A DNA stretch of 18,631 nt from NCBI GenBank assembly GCA_013054445.1, contig JAAMPI010001152.1, positions 1 through 18,631 of the forward strand, read 5' to 3'. Made by a program: the position numbers and the translations under genes. This DNA comes from Cudoniella acicularis (lineage: Eukaryota; Ascomycota; Leotiomycetes; Helotiales; Helotiaceae). Of this stretch, positions 18,389 through 18,631 are shown one piece after another (position 1 is the first letter of the stretch; each line of letters starts with the position of its first letter). Under the pieces are notes generated by a model, which saw only the letters and a program-made list of their open reading frames with translations, searched no databases and was not told the origin of the DNA.

Positions 18389-18631
18389 TTATGCCCCTGT
18401 GGAAATAGCTTGGCTACCCGTTTGCGTGCGAGTAAGTGTTATTGTTACCATGCTTGAATAGCTTATGGATGGCTGTGGGGCTGCGGTCGATGCTGCGGAC
18501 CCATCGTCCGTAGCTGAGGCCGCGGATCCACCATCAGTTGCTGAAGCTGCAGATCCACCATCAGTTGCTGAAGCTGCGGATCCGCCATCAGTTGCTGAGG
18601 CCGCGGATCCACCATCAGTTGCTGAAGCTGC
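18389..18631 (-). CDS. C-terminal end of a tandem-repeat Ala/Ser/Thr/Gly-rich protein (partial)
   Basis: On the minus strand a frame enters at the right window edge and stays open for 80 codons to a TAA at 18391-18389. It encodes about five copies of a nine-residue unit AASATDGGS, followed by a Ser/Thr-rich tail that includes SSMVTITLTRTQTGSQ. Low-complexity Ser/Thr repeats with such a tail are typical of fungal secreted or cell-wall proteins. No C-terminal hydrophobic anchor is seen in this reading, so a GPI signal would need an unrecognised splice. The opposite strand is also open, from ATG 18465 to the edge (repeat AEAADPPSV), with a stop just upstream of that ATG. I prefer the minus strand because it gives a longer frame and because the degenerate repeat unit has one amino-acid change out of five base changes. 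The gene start lies outside the window. Confidence 0.5.
   Translation of the reverse strand, partial: AASATDGGSAASATDGGSAASATDGGSAASATDGGSAASATDDGSAASTAAPQPSISYSSMVTITLTRTQTGSQAISTGA
18486..18631. repeat. 27-bp minisatellite (five units plus a partial one)
   Basis: Units of 27 bp start at 18486 (degenerate), 18513, 18540, 18567, 18594 and 18621 (cut by the edge). The four complete inner copies differ only at positions that are third codon positions in the chosen frame. The unit length is a multiple of three, so copy-number change would keep the frame. The array probably continues beyond the window. Confidence 0.92.

Noticed and set aside
18486..18631. CRISPR-like array
   Set aside because: Units are contiguous without spacers, the repeat is coding in phase, and the genome is eukaryotic.

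Overview
The window reads as nuclear DNA of a filamentous ascomycete (Pezizomycotina). Genes are monocistronic and lie on both strands. They carry short spliceosomal introns of about 46-73 nt with GTAAGT/GTGAGT/GTATGT donors, CTAAC/CTAAT-like branch sites and CAG/TAG acceptors. Two proteins, a cell-wall-integrity MAPKK and a long Dbp8-type helicase, have typical mould forms. The style of the MAPKK and the LaeA-like protein suggests Leotiomycetes (Helotiales and relatives), but that placement is from family memory, not a search.

Layout, left to right: (1) gene-poor flank; (2) a three-exon 110-residue ABM-fold monooxygenase-like gene (+, 932-1391); (3) a seven-exon LaeA-like/TAM-domain SAM methyltransferase (+, 2173-4294); (4) a 1.2-kb convergent spacer; (5) an Mkk1-type MAP kinase kinase (-, 5521-7150, possibly with an extra 5' exon reaching 7364); (6) a 2.2-kb divergent intergenic region with short repeats; (7) the DEAD-box helicase Dbp8 (+, 9381-11028); (8) a five-exon HSL-type alpha/beta hydrolase with a clear one-base frame break (+, 11659-13458); (9) an intronless secreted amidohydrolase (-, 13866-15170); (10) a 1.7-kb gap without a convincing gene, with an AT-rich block and an inverted repeat; (11) a type II haloacid-dehalogenase-like gene with a predicted 30-nt internal exon (+, 16904-17851); (12) the end of a gene, most likely on the minus strand, built of 27-bp tandem repeats and running off the right edge.

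The genes do not form an obvious pathway. Mkk1 (cell wall stress signalling) and Dbp8 (40S ribosome biogenesis) are housekeeping genes sharing a divergent promoter region. The monooxygenase-like and LaeA-like genes are neighbours and could both touch secondary metabolism, but no polyketide, peptide or terpene synthase is present. The hydrolase, amidohydrolase and dehalogenase are catabolic or detoxification-type enzymes with unknown substrates. I found no convincing wholly new system. The best leads are the frame break in the hydrolase, the repeat protein at the right edge, the possible extra MAPKK exon and the unexplained 15.2-16.9 kb gap.
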